Shown piece after piece: positions 26,390-34,863 of a stretch of 64,000 nucleotides of DNA (positions are counted from its first letter, which is position 1; every line of letters starts with the position of its first letter). Origin of the DNA: JAPOVO01 sp026708165 (GTDB taxonomy: Bacteria > Chloroflexota > UBA11872 > VXNJ01). The position numbers and the translations under genes are program-made. Below the pieces are notes generated by a model. It was not told where the DNA came from. It searched no databases and saw nothing but the letters and a program-made list of their open reading frames with translations. The stretch is taken from contig OZ242360.1 of the NCBI GenBank assembly GCA_965208775.1, positions 1,798,001 through 1,862,000 on the forward strand. Reading direction: 5' to 3'.

Positions 26390-26580
26390 GTCTGCTAACC
26401 GAGTCTCCGAGTCATGTGGTCCGCTGAACCTGACCTTTCAACCTATCAACCGAGCCGGTCCCATCTCCCGGATCGGAGCTGGCGCTATAAAACTCCCAAC
26501 GGGGAGGGGGCGCCAGACGAGCCGCGGCTATTTCTTCCAACAGAACGCAAAACGATAACACCAATCCCACAAAACCTCGC

Positions 26581-26611
26581 AGCCGCGGTCGCGTTTGTGA
26601 CAGTCGCGGCT
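26581..26611 (-). terminator. Possible terminator after pafA
   Basis: Arms AGCCGCG and CGCGGCT with a long loop sit at the stop codon of the minus-strand pafA gene and are followed by GCGAGGTTTTG on that strand. The stem is only seven pairs and the T run is four, so it is a weak candidate. The remaining 26390-26580 gap holds nothing else I can name. Confidence 0.35.
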
Positions 26612-28106
26612 ACTCGGTCGACAGCAATTCCGGCAGCTTATTCGCGAATTCGCCGGCTTCGCTTTCGTATCTCTCGAACGGGTCAGCCAGCTCCAGAACC
26701 TGCCCGCGAACCGCGATCGCGCTCCAGTCGATTAGATAAGGAACGATGTCCCAGGCTCCGGTGGTCAGCAGGTCCCGCCAGTCCTCTATGTACTGATATA
26801 CGAGATAGAGGTTCTCGTCCCAGAGGGTCAGCTCGCCAAGACCCTGCCTCAGATTCTTCCAGTGAATCAGTGACTCGGCCCCAAGCTCCGACAACCGCCT
26901 CACGACCTTGGACCTGCCCAGGGCCCTGGTGCCTTCGGGCGGAGTTTGCACCGCCTGGAGGACCGCCCCCGCCGGGACGAAGATCTCCATCTCCTCACGC
27001 TCTTTCAGTGTTGAATAGAGGCTGACCGCCGGGTCGATATGGTGATAGGCAAGCTCCACCTTGCGGAGGTCGTCGTCGCCCCAGCCCGACGGTGAGCCGT
27101 CGGCGAACGACTCCAGCAGCTCCAGCTTCGACACCCAATCCACCAGACCTCGAAGCCGCGTGGGGTCTTCTTCCAGCCCTGTCAAGACTCGCGCCCAGTT
27201 CGCCAGAGTCCAATCGGTGTCCTCGTCGCGTCCGGCAAAGCGGCGCTTCGCCTCGTCGAGGTACATCCGCTGGACCGCAACCGCCGGCACCGCGCCGTGT
27301 TCGAGCGTGAAGGCCAGCCACGGCCCCTCCGTTTGCTTGGCGATTGCCCGCATGGCTTGCACGGGATTGACCAGTTCGATTCCCGGGGACCAGCCGCCGT
27401 CGGCAAGCTGTGCGACTAGTGCTGTAGTCCCGATCTTGAGCGCGGTGGCGAACTCCGATCTGTTGGCGTCGCCGACTATGACGTGAAGACGCCGGCGAGC
27501 GCCCAGCGGTTCGTCGCGCAGATTGATGATGGGGCGGCCGCCGAACCGCACCCGGCTGCTTTGGTCTACTTCCACGAACGCGCTGCGCTGCGCGATCTGG
27601 TACTCGTAGTCCGAGTCGGGGCCATACCTGTAAAGCAGCCCGGCTCCGGCGAAAACTTGACGTGTTACGAGGAATGGCATCAGCGTGCCGACGACCTCCG
27701 GCTGGCGCGGGTTTGCCGCCAGACAGTAGTTTTCGTGATAGCCGTAGGTGTTGCCGAAATAGTCGGCGTTGTTCTTGATGAAGAAAGCTTTTGATCGGCT
27801 GTCGAGCTGATCGAGGGCCTGGAGCACGACTCGCTCGCCCGCCATCTCGTGCGCAACTATCCCGCGAAGCGTGCGGCACTCAGGCGTCGCGTACTCCAGG
27901 TGGCCGGAGTCGATATACAACCGGCCGCCGTTGAACAGGAATCCGCCGTTACCGGGAGTCTCGCCCCACTCTCGCGGAGCCGGGTCGATTATTCCGAATT
28001 CACCCGTGCTGAAGACTTGGTTCTTTACGATTATGGCGGCGTGGGCGGGCTGATACTCGCCCGCGCTCGCAAACTCCGTTTCGGTCCCAAATAAGGCGCC
28101 CCGCAT
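26610..28106 (-). CDS. pafA: Pup ligase PafA-like
   Basis: This 498-residue protein belongs to the glutamine-synthetase-like Pup ligase/deamidase family. PafA attaches the C-terminal Glu of Pup to lysines of target proteins using ATP. Family landmarks are GTETEF at the N-terminus, GGRLYIDSGHLEYATPEC (with the catalytic Asp and nucleotide-site Glu), KNNADYFGNTYGYHENYCLA, RPIINLRDEP and RRRLHVIVGDANRSE. The loop before the Asp is short, and the C-terminus contains VLELADPF as in PafA (R-T-V-L-x-x-D-P-F). It is the last gene of a dop-pup-pafA unit, 27 bases after pup. Confidence 0.85.
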   Translation of the reverse strand: MRGALFGTETEFASAGEYQPAHAAIIVKNQVFSTGEFGIIDPAPREWGETPGNGGFLFNGGRLYIDSGHLEYATPECRTLRGIVAHEMAGERVVLQALDQLDSRSKAFFIKNNADYFGNTYGYHENYCLAANPRQPEVVGTLMPFLVTRQVFAGAGLLYRYGPDSDYEYQIAQRSAFVEVDQSSRVRFGGRPIINLRDEPLGARRRLHVIVGDANRSEFATALKIGTTALVAQLADGGWSPGIELVNPVQAMRAIAKQTEGPWLAFTLEHGAVPAVAVQRMYLDEAKRRFAGRDEDTDWTLANWARVLTGLEEDPTRLRGLVDWVSKLELLESFADGSPSGWGDDDLRKVELAYHHIDPAVSLYSTLKEREEMEIFVPAGAVLQAVQTPPEGTRALGRSKVVRRLSELGAESLIHWKNLRQGLGELTLWDENLYLVYQYIEDWRDLLTTGAWDIVPYLIDWSAIAVRGQVLELADPFERYESEAGEFANKLPELLSTE

Positions 28107-28133
28107 CAGACTGGTCGAAGCTCCCGGTTGGGT

Positions 28134-28310
28134 TTACTCGCCGCCCGGTTGCGGGGTCGGACCGGGAATCTCACGGATTATCCGCTTCACTCGTTCGTCG
28201 AGGTCGTCGCCTTCCTTAGGCTTTGCCGGAGTCTCCGTCGGCTTGACGGGAGTCTCTGTCTCCATCAGTGGCGGCATGGCCGTCGACGCGCCCCATTCTC
28301 CGTTAGGCAA
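28134..28310 (-). CDS. pup: Prokaryotic ubiquitin-like protein (Pup/UBact type)
   Basis: This small, charged, probably disordered protein of about 58 residues ends in Gly-Gly-Glu (PGPTPQPGGE-stop), the hallmark of Pup-type modifiers. A terminal Glu means it could be used by the ligase without the deamidation needed for Gly-Gly-Gln Pups. The conserved helical segment is DDLDERVKRIIREI. I prefer the TTG at 28308-28310 because GGAGG lies eight bases upstream, overlapping the dop stop. ATG codons at 28275-28277 or 28263-28265 are alternatives giving 47 or 43 residues. The position between dop and pafA strongly supports the call. Confidence 0.8.
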   Translation of the reverse strand: MPNGEWGASTAMPPLMETETPVKPTETPAKPKEGDDLDERVKRIIREIPGPTPQPGGE

Positions 28311-29811
28311 TCCTTCCACCTCCCAGCAATCCCAGCATATCCTCCACGCTTTCCGCCCCGTTGACGATTGATTCAAGTCTACGAATTTCGGCACCTTCGA
28401 TCTCACTCATCGACAGCCGCAGTTCCTGTCCTGACGCCGCGAGCGTCACCGAGTCCCACTCCATCGCCGTTATCTGCGCTCCAAAGCGTCTCAACAGCGC
28501 GCCTCTCACCGCCGCCCGCGTTTCGGTCGGCGGATTCATGATTGCTGAGTTTACGTCTTCATTGTCCAGCAAACGCCGCATACGCCCACCGTCGACCAGA
28601 GAGTCGTAGAGACTAATGTCTGGGTCAACCAGATGGTAGGACAGATCGAGCCGCCGCCGGTCGGATTGATTCAGCGGCCCCTGGAAGGACTCGATTTCCC
28701 GATAGAGCACTCGCTTCGCGGTCCAATCCAACCGGTCGGCGGTTGCGTCGGGCCGTGTCCTAAGGAGGTCCAGCAGCTCGCGCCATTGCCGGAGAACCCA
28801 ACGCCCCTCTTCGTCGTCCGAGCCGCGGTTCTCCAGGATATCCAGGTACGACTCAAGTATGTCGAGGGCGGTCAGCTTCCGACGGTCTTTCAGCTGCACG
28901 GTCGCCTTCAGGTCGGGGTCACGCGATATCGCCCGCACGGCTTTGACCGGGTCCTTGGGCGTGCAATGGAACTTTCGGCCTTCCTCGAGAGCGTCCAGAA
29001 CCAGGCCGGTCATGCCCGCTTTCAGGGCGGTGGCGTACTCGGACCGGTTGGCGTCGCCGGCGATGACGTGGAGCCGCCGGTACTTGAGGTTATCGGCGTG
29101 CGGCTCGTCGCGGGTGTTGAATATCGGGCGGCGGGCCGTGGTGTTTATCCCGACGACTTCTTCAAAGAAGTCGGCGCGCTGGCTTATCTGAAACTCGACC
29201 CGTCCCGGCGACGGTCCCTCGGAACCGACCTTGCCGGCGCCCACGATGACCTGTCTCGCCACGAGGAAGGGAACTACCGCGGCGACGAGATCGTCGAACC
29301 TTATCGAGCGGGCCACCAGATAGTTTTCGTGGGTGCCGTAGGACCGTCCGTGGTAGTCGGTATTGTTCTTGACGACGAGGACGTGTCCCTCGTCGGTCGA
29401 GGCGTTTCTGGCCTTCTGGCACGCCAGCAGAATCGCCTCGCCCGCCTTGTCCTGGGCGACGAGCTCTTTCAGCGAAACACACACGTCGGTGCAATATTCC
29501 GGGTGGTTGTGGTCGTTGTAGAACCTGGCGCCGTTCGGGAGGACCGTATCCGCCAAGAGCTCCCTGCTGGAGAGCTTGCGGCTGCGAGCGTTCGAATCTC
29601 TAAGGTCGTTGGGATCGCGCGCCAGGCTCTTCACCCGCTTGCCGCGCATGTCTAGCCGCGCGTCTTCGTTCGTGTAGTCCCAGCCTCGAAACGAAGGCTC
29701 CACGGCCGCGGCGCGGACTATTGTCGAGGCCTCGAAGGCAAAATCGACCTCGCTGGTGAATCCGTCGCAATTGAGACCGTACTCAGTCTCGATTCCGACC
29801 GGCCTTACCAA
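28303..29811 (-). CDS. dop: Depupylase/deamidase Dop-like
   Basis: This protein of about 502 residues is homologous to PafA but has Dop features. It has a long loop between WDYTNEDARLDMRGKR and LPNGARFYNDHNHPEYC, and a C-terminal RRFGAQITAMEWDSVTLAAS matching the Dop ending. Catalytic landmarks include GIETEYGL, YNDHNHPEY (Asp nucleophile position), KNNTDYHGRSYGTHENYLVA and RPIFNTRDEPHADNLKYRRL. It should remove Pup from targets. I chose the TTG at 29811 (GGAG six bases upstream). It leads the operon. Confidence 0.88.
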   Translation of the reverse strand: MVRPVGIETEYGLNCDGFTSEVDFAFEASTIVRAAAVEPSFRGWDYTNEDARLDMRGKRVKSLARDPNDLRDSNARSRKLSSRELLADTVLPNGARFYNDHNHPEYCTDVCVSLKELVAQDKAGEAILLACQKARNASTDEGHVLVVKNNTDYHGRSYGTHENYLVARSIRFDDLVAAVVPFLVARQVIVGAGKVGSEGPSPGRVEFQISQRADFFEEVVGINTTARRPIFNTRDEPHADNLKYRRLHVIAGDANRSEYATALKAGMTGLVLDALEEGRKFHCTPKDPVKAVRAISRDPDLKATVQLKDRRKLTALDILESYLDILENRGSDDEEGRWVLRQWRELLDLLRTRPDATADRLDWTAKRVLYREIESFQGPLNQSDRRRLDLSYHLVDPDISLYDSLVDGGRMRRLLDNEDVNSAIMNPPTETRAAVRGALLRRFGAQITAMEWDSVTLAASGQELRLSMSEIEGAEIRRLESIVNGAESVEDMLGLLGGGRIA

Positions 29812-29943
29812 TTCCAACTCCGAGGTCGATGTGCGCGTCCGGGAGTGAATTGTATCGGCGGCAAATCGAGGGACGGCGGGCCCACTGGACGGGCGCTCAA
29901 GAGTTCAAACCGCTCCCGCAGCCAATTCTCGTCTGGGCAATCG

Positions 29944-30813
29944 TCACCTGATCTCGCAGTTGTTTCCGTCGACGCAGCGCAACGTCAATAGCGTCGCACG
30001 CGGCGGGCAGTTGAAGCGCAGTGGAACGACCGCCGTTCCCAGCCCGGCGGAGACGTGCGTGAGCACCCCCCTGTGAACCATCAGGCCGTAGGTCGCGGGT
30101 AGGGGATAAGTGGTATTTGTCTGCCGCGGAGGCAGCCCCGCGGGCCCCAGAATCTGCCCTCCGTGCGTGTGACCGCACAAATACAGGTCGCATCCTCGAT
30201 CTCTGATCAGCTCGGCGCCATCGGGCGAATGGCCCAGAACGATGTTCGGTCGATCATCCAACAAGCCGCGGAACGCCTTCTCCGGATCGCTGAGTCCAAG
30301 GTACGGGTCGTCCAGGCCCACCAGGTTGATTTCGCCATCCCTGAACGTGACAGATATCGCCTCGTTCATCAGGACCTTCACTCCATGCCTCGCGAACTCG
30401 TCGACGTAGCGCCGCGGCGACAGAAACGCGCCTATTTCCCCCGAGACTCGATGTAAGTGCCTGCCAGCCCAGTGATCGTGGTTGCCGGGGACGACGTAAG
30501 TGCCAAGGGGAGACTTCAGCGACCCAATCGCCGCGGCCGCCGCGGGCAAGCCTCTAGTGTTCGAAATCACGTCACCAGTCACGACTATGAGGTCGGCTTC
30601 AATGTCCGCCAGCCTACCAATCATCGGCAAGACCCAGTCGGTTTCGCTGGAGACGTGGGTATCCGAAATGTGCAAGATTCGCAGCCCGTTGAGCTCCGGA
30701 AGATCGGATACCGGGACGACCAGACTTTCGACAACCATTCGCCGCGCCGCCGCCGCGCTATGTGCGACCAGCCCCAGTACCGCCGCGAATGTGTAAAAAG
30801 CGAGCTTTTGCAC
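29944..30813 (-). CDS. Metallophosphoesterase (YkuE/YaeI-like)
   Basis: This 289-residue protein has an N-terminal hydrophobic anchor (residues ~5-24) followed by a calcineurin-like phosphoesterase domain. All metal motifs are visible: HISDTHVS, VTGDVIS, VPGNHDHW, VLGHSPD and CGHTHGGQI. Members of this group act on the outer face of the membrane, for example on UDP-linked lipid intermediates. The exact substrate here is unknown. It lies upstream of dop on the same strand with a 130-base gap. Confidence 0.9.
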   Translation of the reverse strand: MQKLAFYTFAAVLGLVAHSAAAARRMVVESLVVPVSDLPELNGLRILHISDTHVSSETDWVLPMIGRLADIEADLIVVTGDVISNTRGLPAAAAAIGSLKSPLGTYVVPGNHDHWAGRHLHRVSGEIGAFLSPRRYVDEFARHGVKVLMNEAISVTFRDGEINLVGLDDPYLGLSDPEKAFRGLLDDRPNIVLGHSPDGAELIRDRGCDLYLCGHTHGGQILGPAGLPPRQTNTTYPLPATYGLMVHRGVLTHVSAGLGTAVVPLRFNCPPRATLLTLRCVDGNNCEIR

Positions 30814-30961
30814 GAAACTATGTCTCCAGGCCTTTCATGCGCCAGGCAAAGCGGAACTATGCTTCAGGCGCGAAGTTGAGGTGAGCGGAACTAAATTGGA
30901 CGGTACGACGGGGAGCTTACCGAGTCAATCTCTCTGATCGCCCGCCGGAGGAGTACCAGAG

Positions 30962-32032
30962 ATGGCGGATCGAGAAAACAGCCAAGGCGAATGTAACGGG
31001 GCCACCGTAGGAATCCTTACCGGCGGCGGAGATTGCCCCGGTCTCAACGCGGCGATCCGAGCCGTCGCGCGGCGCGGCATGATGTACGGCTGGCGCGTGA
31101 TTGGTTTCCGAAATGGATGGGCGGGAGTCGTCGAGCGTAATTGCATCGACCTCGGCTGGCGGTCCGTATCGGGCATATTGCAGCAGGGCGGGACCATGCT
31201 TGGCACCTCCAGGACCGATCCGCGCAAATCGGAAGAGTCATTCGACAAGGTCAGATCAGTTTTCGACGAGCTGGGTCTGGAGGCCTTGGTAGCCATCGGC
31301 GGCGACGACACTCTGAGTGTGGCGCATGCCCTGGCGAAAGAGGGGAAACCTGTGATCGGCCTTCCGAAGACGATGGACAATGACGTACAGGGCACCGATT
31401 ACTGCATCGGGTTCGACTCCGCCGTAACCCGCGTGATGGAAGCGCTTGACTACTTGCACACGACCGCCGCCTCGCATCACCGGGCGATGGTCGTCGAAGT
31501 GATGGGCCGGCATGCCGGATGGGTAGCGGCCATTGGCGGGCTGGCCGGCGGGGCCGACTTCATCATCGTCCCTGAAACGACGATAAGCCTGTCGAGTCTT
31601 ATCGCGCATCTCGAACGCCGGCAGGCGGCTGGTCGCAGCTTCAGCATCATCGTCGTCGCCGAGGGCGCAATAGTCGACGGCTTGGAGCTTATCGAGCCTG
31701 ACCTGGACGCGCGTGACGAATTCGGCCATCAGCTTCTGGGCACCAAGCAGATAGGCCAGCGCTTGGCCGAGGCGATAGAGCGCGAATCAGGGATGGAGTC
31801 AAGGGTCACCGTGCTGGGGCACGTTCAGCGCGGGGGGCCGCCGTCCGTATTCGACCGGGTGCTCGCCACCCGCCTTGGCGTGTCGGCGGCGGATATGGTC
31901 CGGGATAAGCAGTGGGGCTTCATGCCCGCGCTTCAAGGCTCCCAGATAGTGCGCGTATCGCTGGATGAGGCGACCGCCGGCAATCGAAAGCTCGACCTGG
32001 ACCTCTACCAGGTCGCCGAGATCTTCTTCTAG
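30962..32032 (+). CDS. pfkA: 6-phosphofructokinase, probably PPi-dependent
   Basis: This 356-residue phosphofructokinase phosphorylates fructose 6-phosphate in glycolysis. Landmarks are GGGDCPGLNAAIRAV, GGDDTLSVA, PKTMDNDVQGTDYCIGFDSA and VLGHVQRGGPPS. The two residues that separate donors both point to pyrophosphate: Asp in GGDDT (ATP enzymes have Gly) and Lys in PKT (ATP enzymes have Gly). The start has GGAGGAG eight bases upstream. Its stop overlaps the convergent accA stop by four bases. Confidence 0.92.
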   Translation: MADRENSQGECNGATVGILTGGGDCPGLNAAIRAVARRGMMYGWRVIGFRNGWAGVVERNCIDLGWRSVSGILQQGGTMLGTSRTDPRKSEESFDKVRSVFDELGLEALVAIGGDDTLSVAHALAKEGKPVIGLPKTMDNDVQGTDYCIGFDSAVTRVMEALDYLHTTAASHHRAMVVEVMGRHAGWVAAIGGLAGGADFIIVPETTISLSSLIAHLERRQAAGRSFSIIVVAEGAIVDGLELIEPDLDARDEFGHQLLGTKQIGQRLAEAIERESGMESRVTVLGHVQRGGPPSVFDRVLATRLGVSAADMVRDKQWGFMPALQGSQIVRVSLDEATAGNRKLDLDLYQVAEIFF

Positions 32033-33042
32033 CGGGACTTACCTTCCCGGACCTTCGGGCGCGCTTCGGCGTTTGACGCGTTGGTCGCGAGGTTATCGAC
32101 GACGTCGCGGCCCATCTCCCTGTATTTCCGATACCGGCCGGCTATCAGTTCATCGGTGGAGATCTTGGTCACGGCGTGCAGCTCCTCGGCAATGTCCTCG
32201 GCCAGGATCTCGGCCGCCTTGGCGTAGTCTCTGTGCGCGCCCCCCAGCGGTTCGCGCACGATGCGGTCGACGACACCGAGCTTGAGCAGGTCGGTTGGAG
32301 TGAGCTTCAATGCCTCGGCGGCCTCGGGAGCGAACTTGTGGTCCCGCCAGACGATGCTGGCGCAGCCCTCGGGAGAGGCCACGGAGTAGACGCCGTACTC
32401 CTGAATCAGGACGCGGTCGCCGATTCCGAGCGCCAGCGCTCCGCCGCTGCCACCCTCGCCCGTCACCGCGACGATGATGGGAACTCGCAGCTCGATCATG
32501 CCCAGGAGATTGTCGGCTATGGCCCAAGCCTGTCCGCGCTCCTCGGCTTCCAGCACGGGGCTTGCGCCCGGAATGTCAACGAAGGTGATGACCGGCAGAC
32601 CAAACTTCTCCGCCTGCCGCATTAGCCGCAAACCCTTGCGGAATCCCTCCGGGCTTGCCATTCCGAAATTGCGTTTTACGCTGTCGCGAGTCCCGCGGCC
32701 TTTTTGATGCCCCACGACCATTACCCGCCGGCCGTTGAACTTGGCCGGGCCTCCGACTATGGCCGCATCGTCGCCGAAGTGCCTATCGCCGTGCAGCTCG
32801 ATGAAGTCGGAGAATATGTGGTCGATGTAGTCCAGCGTATGCGGCCGGTCGGGATGCCTGGCCAACTGAACCCGGTCCCATGCGCTGAGCGCCGAAAACA
32901 CCTGCAGGGTGCTCTGCTCGAGCTTGTCTTCCAGGTCCGCCAGCTGCCCGTCGCCCCCACTATCGGAAGTGCCGGACTCCTTGACTTTATCGATTTCGCC
33001 GCGGAGCTTGTCGAGGTCTTTCTCGAACGATAGGACGGCCAT
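32029..33042 (-). CDS. accA: Acetyl-CoA carboxylase carboxyltransferase alpha
   Basis: This 337-residue subunit makes malonyl-CoA together with AccD in fatty acid synthesis. The N-terminal coiled segment is followed by RPHTLDYIDHIFSDFIELHG, GHQKGRGTRDSVKRNFGMAS and the oxyanion region VTGEGGSGGALALG. Length and order are normal. It directly follows accD with no spacer, so the two are cotranscribed. Confidence 0.95.
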   Translation of the reverse strand: MAVLSFEKDLDKLRGEIDKVKESGTSDSGGDGQLADLEDKLEQSTLQVFSALSAWDRVQLARHPDRPHTLDYIDHIFSDFIELHGDRHFGDDAAIVGGPAKFNGRRVMVVGHQKGRGTRDSVKRNFGMASPEGFRKGLRLMRQAEKFGLPVITFVDIPGASPVLEAEERGQAWAIADNLLGMIELRVPIIVAVTGEGGSGGALALGIGDRVLIQEYGVYSVASPEGCASIVWRDHKFAPEAAEALKLTPTDLLKLGVVDRIVREPLGGAHRDYAKAAEILAEDIAEELHAVTKISTDELIAGRYRKYREMGRDVVDNLATNASNAEARPKVREGKSR

Positions 33043-33957
33043 TTATGTCGTGGTGGTGGATGCGGCCGGTCTGATCTTCAACCTGATTTCTTCAACTTCG
33101 TCGACTTGGTCCGACCGCTCGTCCGGCCCCACGAAGATATCGAAGAGTTTGATGATCATGCCCCTCAACGCCCGTCGTTCGACCACCAGGTCGATCATTC
33201 CATGCTCCTGCATGAACTCGGCACTCTGTGCGTTCTCCGGCAGCTTCTGTTTGACGATCTGTTCGATCAGCCGTCTGCCGGTGAAACCGACCGTCGCTCC
33301 GGGTTCCGCGATTACAACGTCGGCCAGTGATGCGAAACTCGCGGTGACGCCTGCCAGTGTTGGATCTGTCATCACCGACAGGTAACACAAGCCGGCCGCG
33401 TGGAAACGGCTCAGGGCGGCGGAAGTCTTGGCCATCTGCATCAGCGACAGCATCCCCTCCTGCATCCGGGCGCCGCCCGAGCAGGACACGATTACCAGCG
33501 GCAGGCGGCGCTCGGTAGCCAGCTCGATGGCCAGCGTGATTTTCTCGCCGACCACGGAGCCCATGGACGCCCCCAGAAATCGAAAGTCGATTACCGCGAT
33601 CGACACCGGGCGCCCGTCCATCGAACCAAGCCCGCATATGACCGCTTCCCGCAGTCCGGTCGAGTCGCGATACCGCTTGAGATGATCGTCGTAAGTCAGG
33701 TTTCCACGGACGAAGCCCAACGGGTCGGTGGAGACCATGTCGGGTGCGATTTGCTGAAAGTCGTCCATGGAGTCGACGAGCATCTCGAGCCGCTCGTGGG
33801 CCGTCAGGCGCTCGTGCAGCCCGCACTTTTGACAGACTTTCAGAGAAACCACGAACTCGCGCCGGTAGCTCATGTGGCCGCACTTCCGGCACTTGATCCA
33901 CAGATCGTCGGGCTGGCCACGCCCCGCCCGCCCGCGTCTGCGCAATATTTTCTTCAT
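33043..33957 (-). CDS. accD: Acetyl-CoA carboxylase carboxyltransferase beta
   Basis: This 304-residue partner of AccA carries the four-Cys zinc ribbon (CRKCGHMSYRREF and CQKCGLHERLT) at residues ~23-55 and the carboxyltransferase core (FRFLGASMGSVVGEKI-type block, SCSGGARMQEGMLSLMQMAK). The last residues are a Thr run. It starts 210 bases after comF and leads the accD-accA pair. Confidence 0.95.
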   Translation of the reverse strand: MKKILRRRGRAGRGQPDDLWIKCRKCGHMSYRREFVVSLKVCQKCGLHERLTAHERLEMLVDSMDDFQQIAPDMVSTDPLGFVRGNLTYDDHLKRYRDSTGLREAVICGLGSMDGRPVSIAVIDFRFLGASMGSVVGEKITLAIELATERRLPLVIVSCSGGARMQEGMLSLMQMAKTSAALSRFHAAGLCYLSVMTDPTLAGVTASFASLADVVIAEPGATVGFTGRRLIEQIVKQKLPENAQSAEFMQEHGMIDLVVERRALRGMIIKLFDIFVGPDERSDQVDEVEEIRLKIRPAASTTTT

Positions 33958-34167
33958 TTACGGATCGCCGCCGCGCCCGGGTCTGTAGAGCGGACTCCTG
34001 AGCGCGGGACCACGCGAGTTCAGATCTGATTCCTCCCGGTATCCGATGCGAAATACCTTCCTCTTGGCCGCAATCGAATCCCCAACGTAGTCGAATATAC
34101 GTAACTTGAGACCAAAATGGGAACCAAGCCTAATGAAAATCCCCCCAACTGACCGACTTTTCATGCG
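33958..34167. other. Gap with weak 68-codon frame
   Basis: The minus strand is open from an ATG at 34164, three bases after the comF stop, to a TAA touching the accD ATG. The deduced product has no recognisable motif, lower GC at third positions than its neighbours, and no ribosome binding site. I treat it as the accD leader rather than a gene. Confidence 0.35.
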
Positions 34168-34863
34168 TCATCCGCGCGCCACGACCGCCGCCCTGACGGA
34201 AGAAGCGCCGGCCTTCCGAGCCGCTTTCGCGCAGGCTTCGAGCGTTGCTCCTGTCGTCGAGAGGTCGTCCACAAGCAAGACATCTTTGCCCTGAAGGTCA
34301 GCCGAGCCGGCGCCGAAAGCGCCGCGTACATTGGCTAGGCGCTCATTCACGTTTCGACCGACCTGGGGACCTGTATCCCGTACGCGTTCCAGCGCATCCG
34401 GCTCGTATCGAAGCCCCAACTGTTCGGATATGCGTCTGCCGAGAAGCGCGCTCTGGTTGTATCCTCTTGACTTTTGCCTGTTGCGGTGCAGGGGTACCGG
34501 CGCCACCCTGAAGCCGTCGAGCGACTCCCCGCGAAGCCTTCTGGCCAGTAACTCGCCGAGCGTTTCGGCAAGGAAACGGTGGTTGTCGTACTTGAACCGG
34601 GTTATGGCTTCCCGTATGGGGCTGGAGTAAACGGCCGCGGCGTAGACGCGTCCGAGACTGTGGCGTGCGGCGTTGCATCTGCCGCAGATGTCGGCAAAAT
34701 CAAGTAGACGGTTGCAAATCCTGCAATCGGAACCTGTTATCGGAACTATTTCCGCTCGGCAGTGTGGACAAATCGGGTAACCCAACCGCCCGCATCCCGG
34801 ACAAACCGGCGGAAACAGGAACTCGAGGGTCGGACCGCTAGCCCGTCGAAGCCACACCTTCAT
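34168..34863 (-). CDS. comF: ComF-like phosphoribosyltransferase
   Basis: This protein of about 231 residues has two N-terminal zinc-finger pairs (CPGCGRLGYPICPHC and CRICNRLLDFADICGRC) and a C-terminal phosphoribosyltransferase domain with the PRPP motif VLLVDDLSTTGATLEA. ComF proteins assist DNA uptake and recombination in competent bacteria, though many hosts carry them without known competence. The ATG at 34863 has AAGGAG six bases upstream and overlaps the clpC end by 26 bases. Confidence 0.9.
   Translation of the reverse strand: MKVWLRRASGPTLEFLFPPVCPGCGRLGYPICPHCRAEIVPITGSDCRICNRLLDFADICGRCNAARHSLGRVYAAAVYSSPIREAITRFKYDNHRFLAETLGELLARRLRGESLDGFRVAPVPLHRNRQKSRGYNQSALLGRRISEQLGLRYEPDALERVRDTGPQVGRNVNERLANVRGAFGAGSADLQGKDVLLVDDLSTTGATLEACAKAARKAGASSVRAAVVARG

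Noticed and set aside
33958..34164. 68-codon gene between comF and accD
   Set aside because: No ribosome binding site, no motif and atypical third-position composition; the adjacency of its stop to the accD start may be chance.
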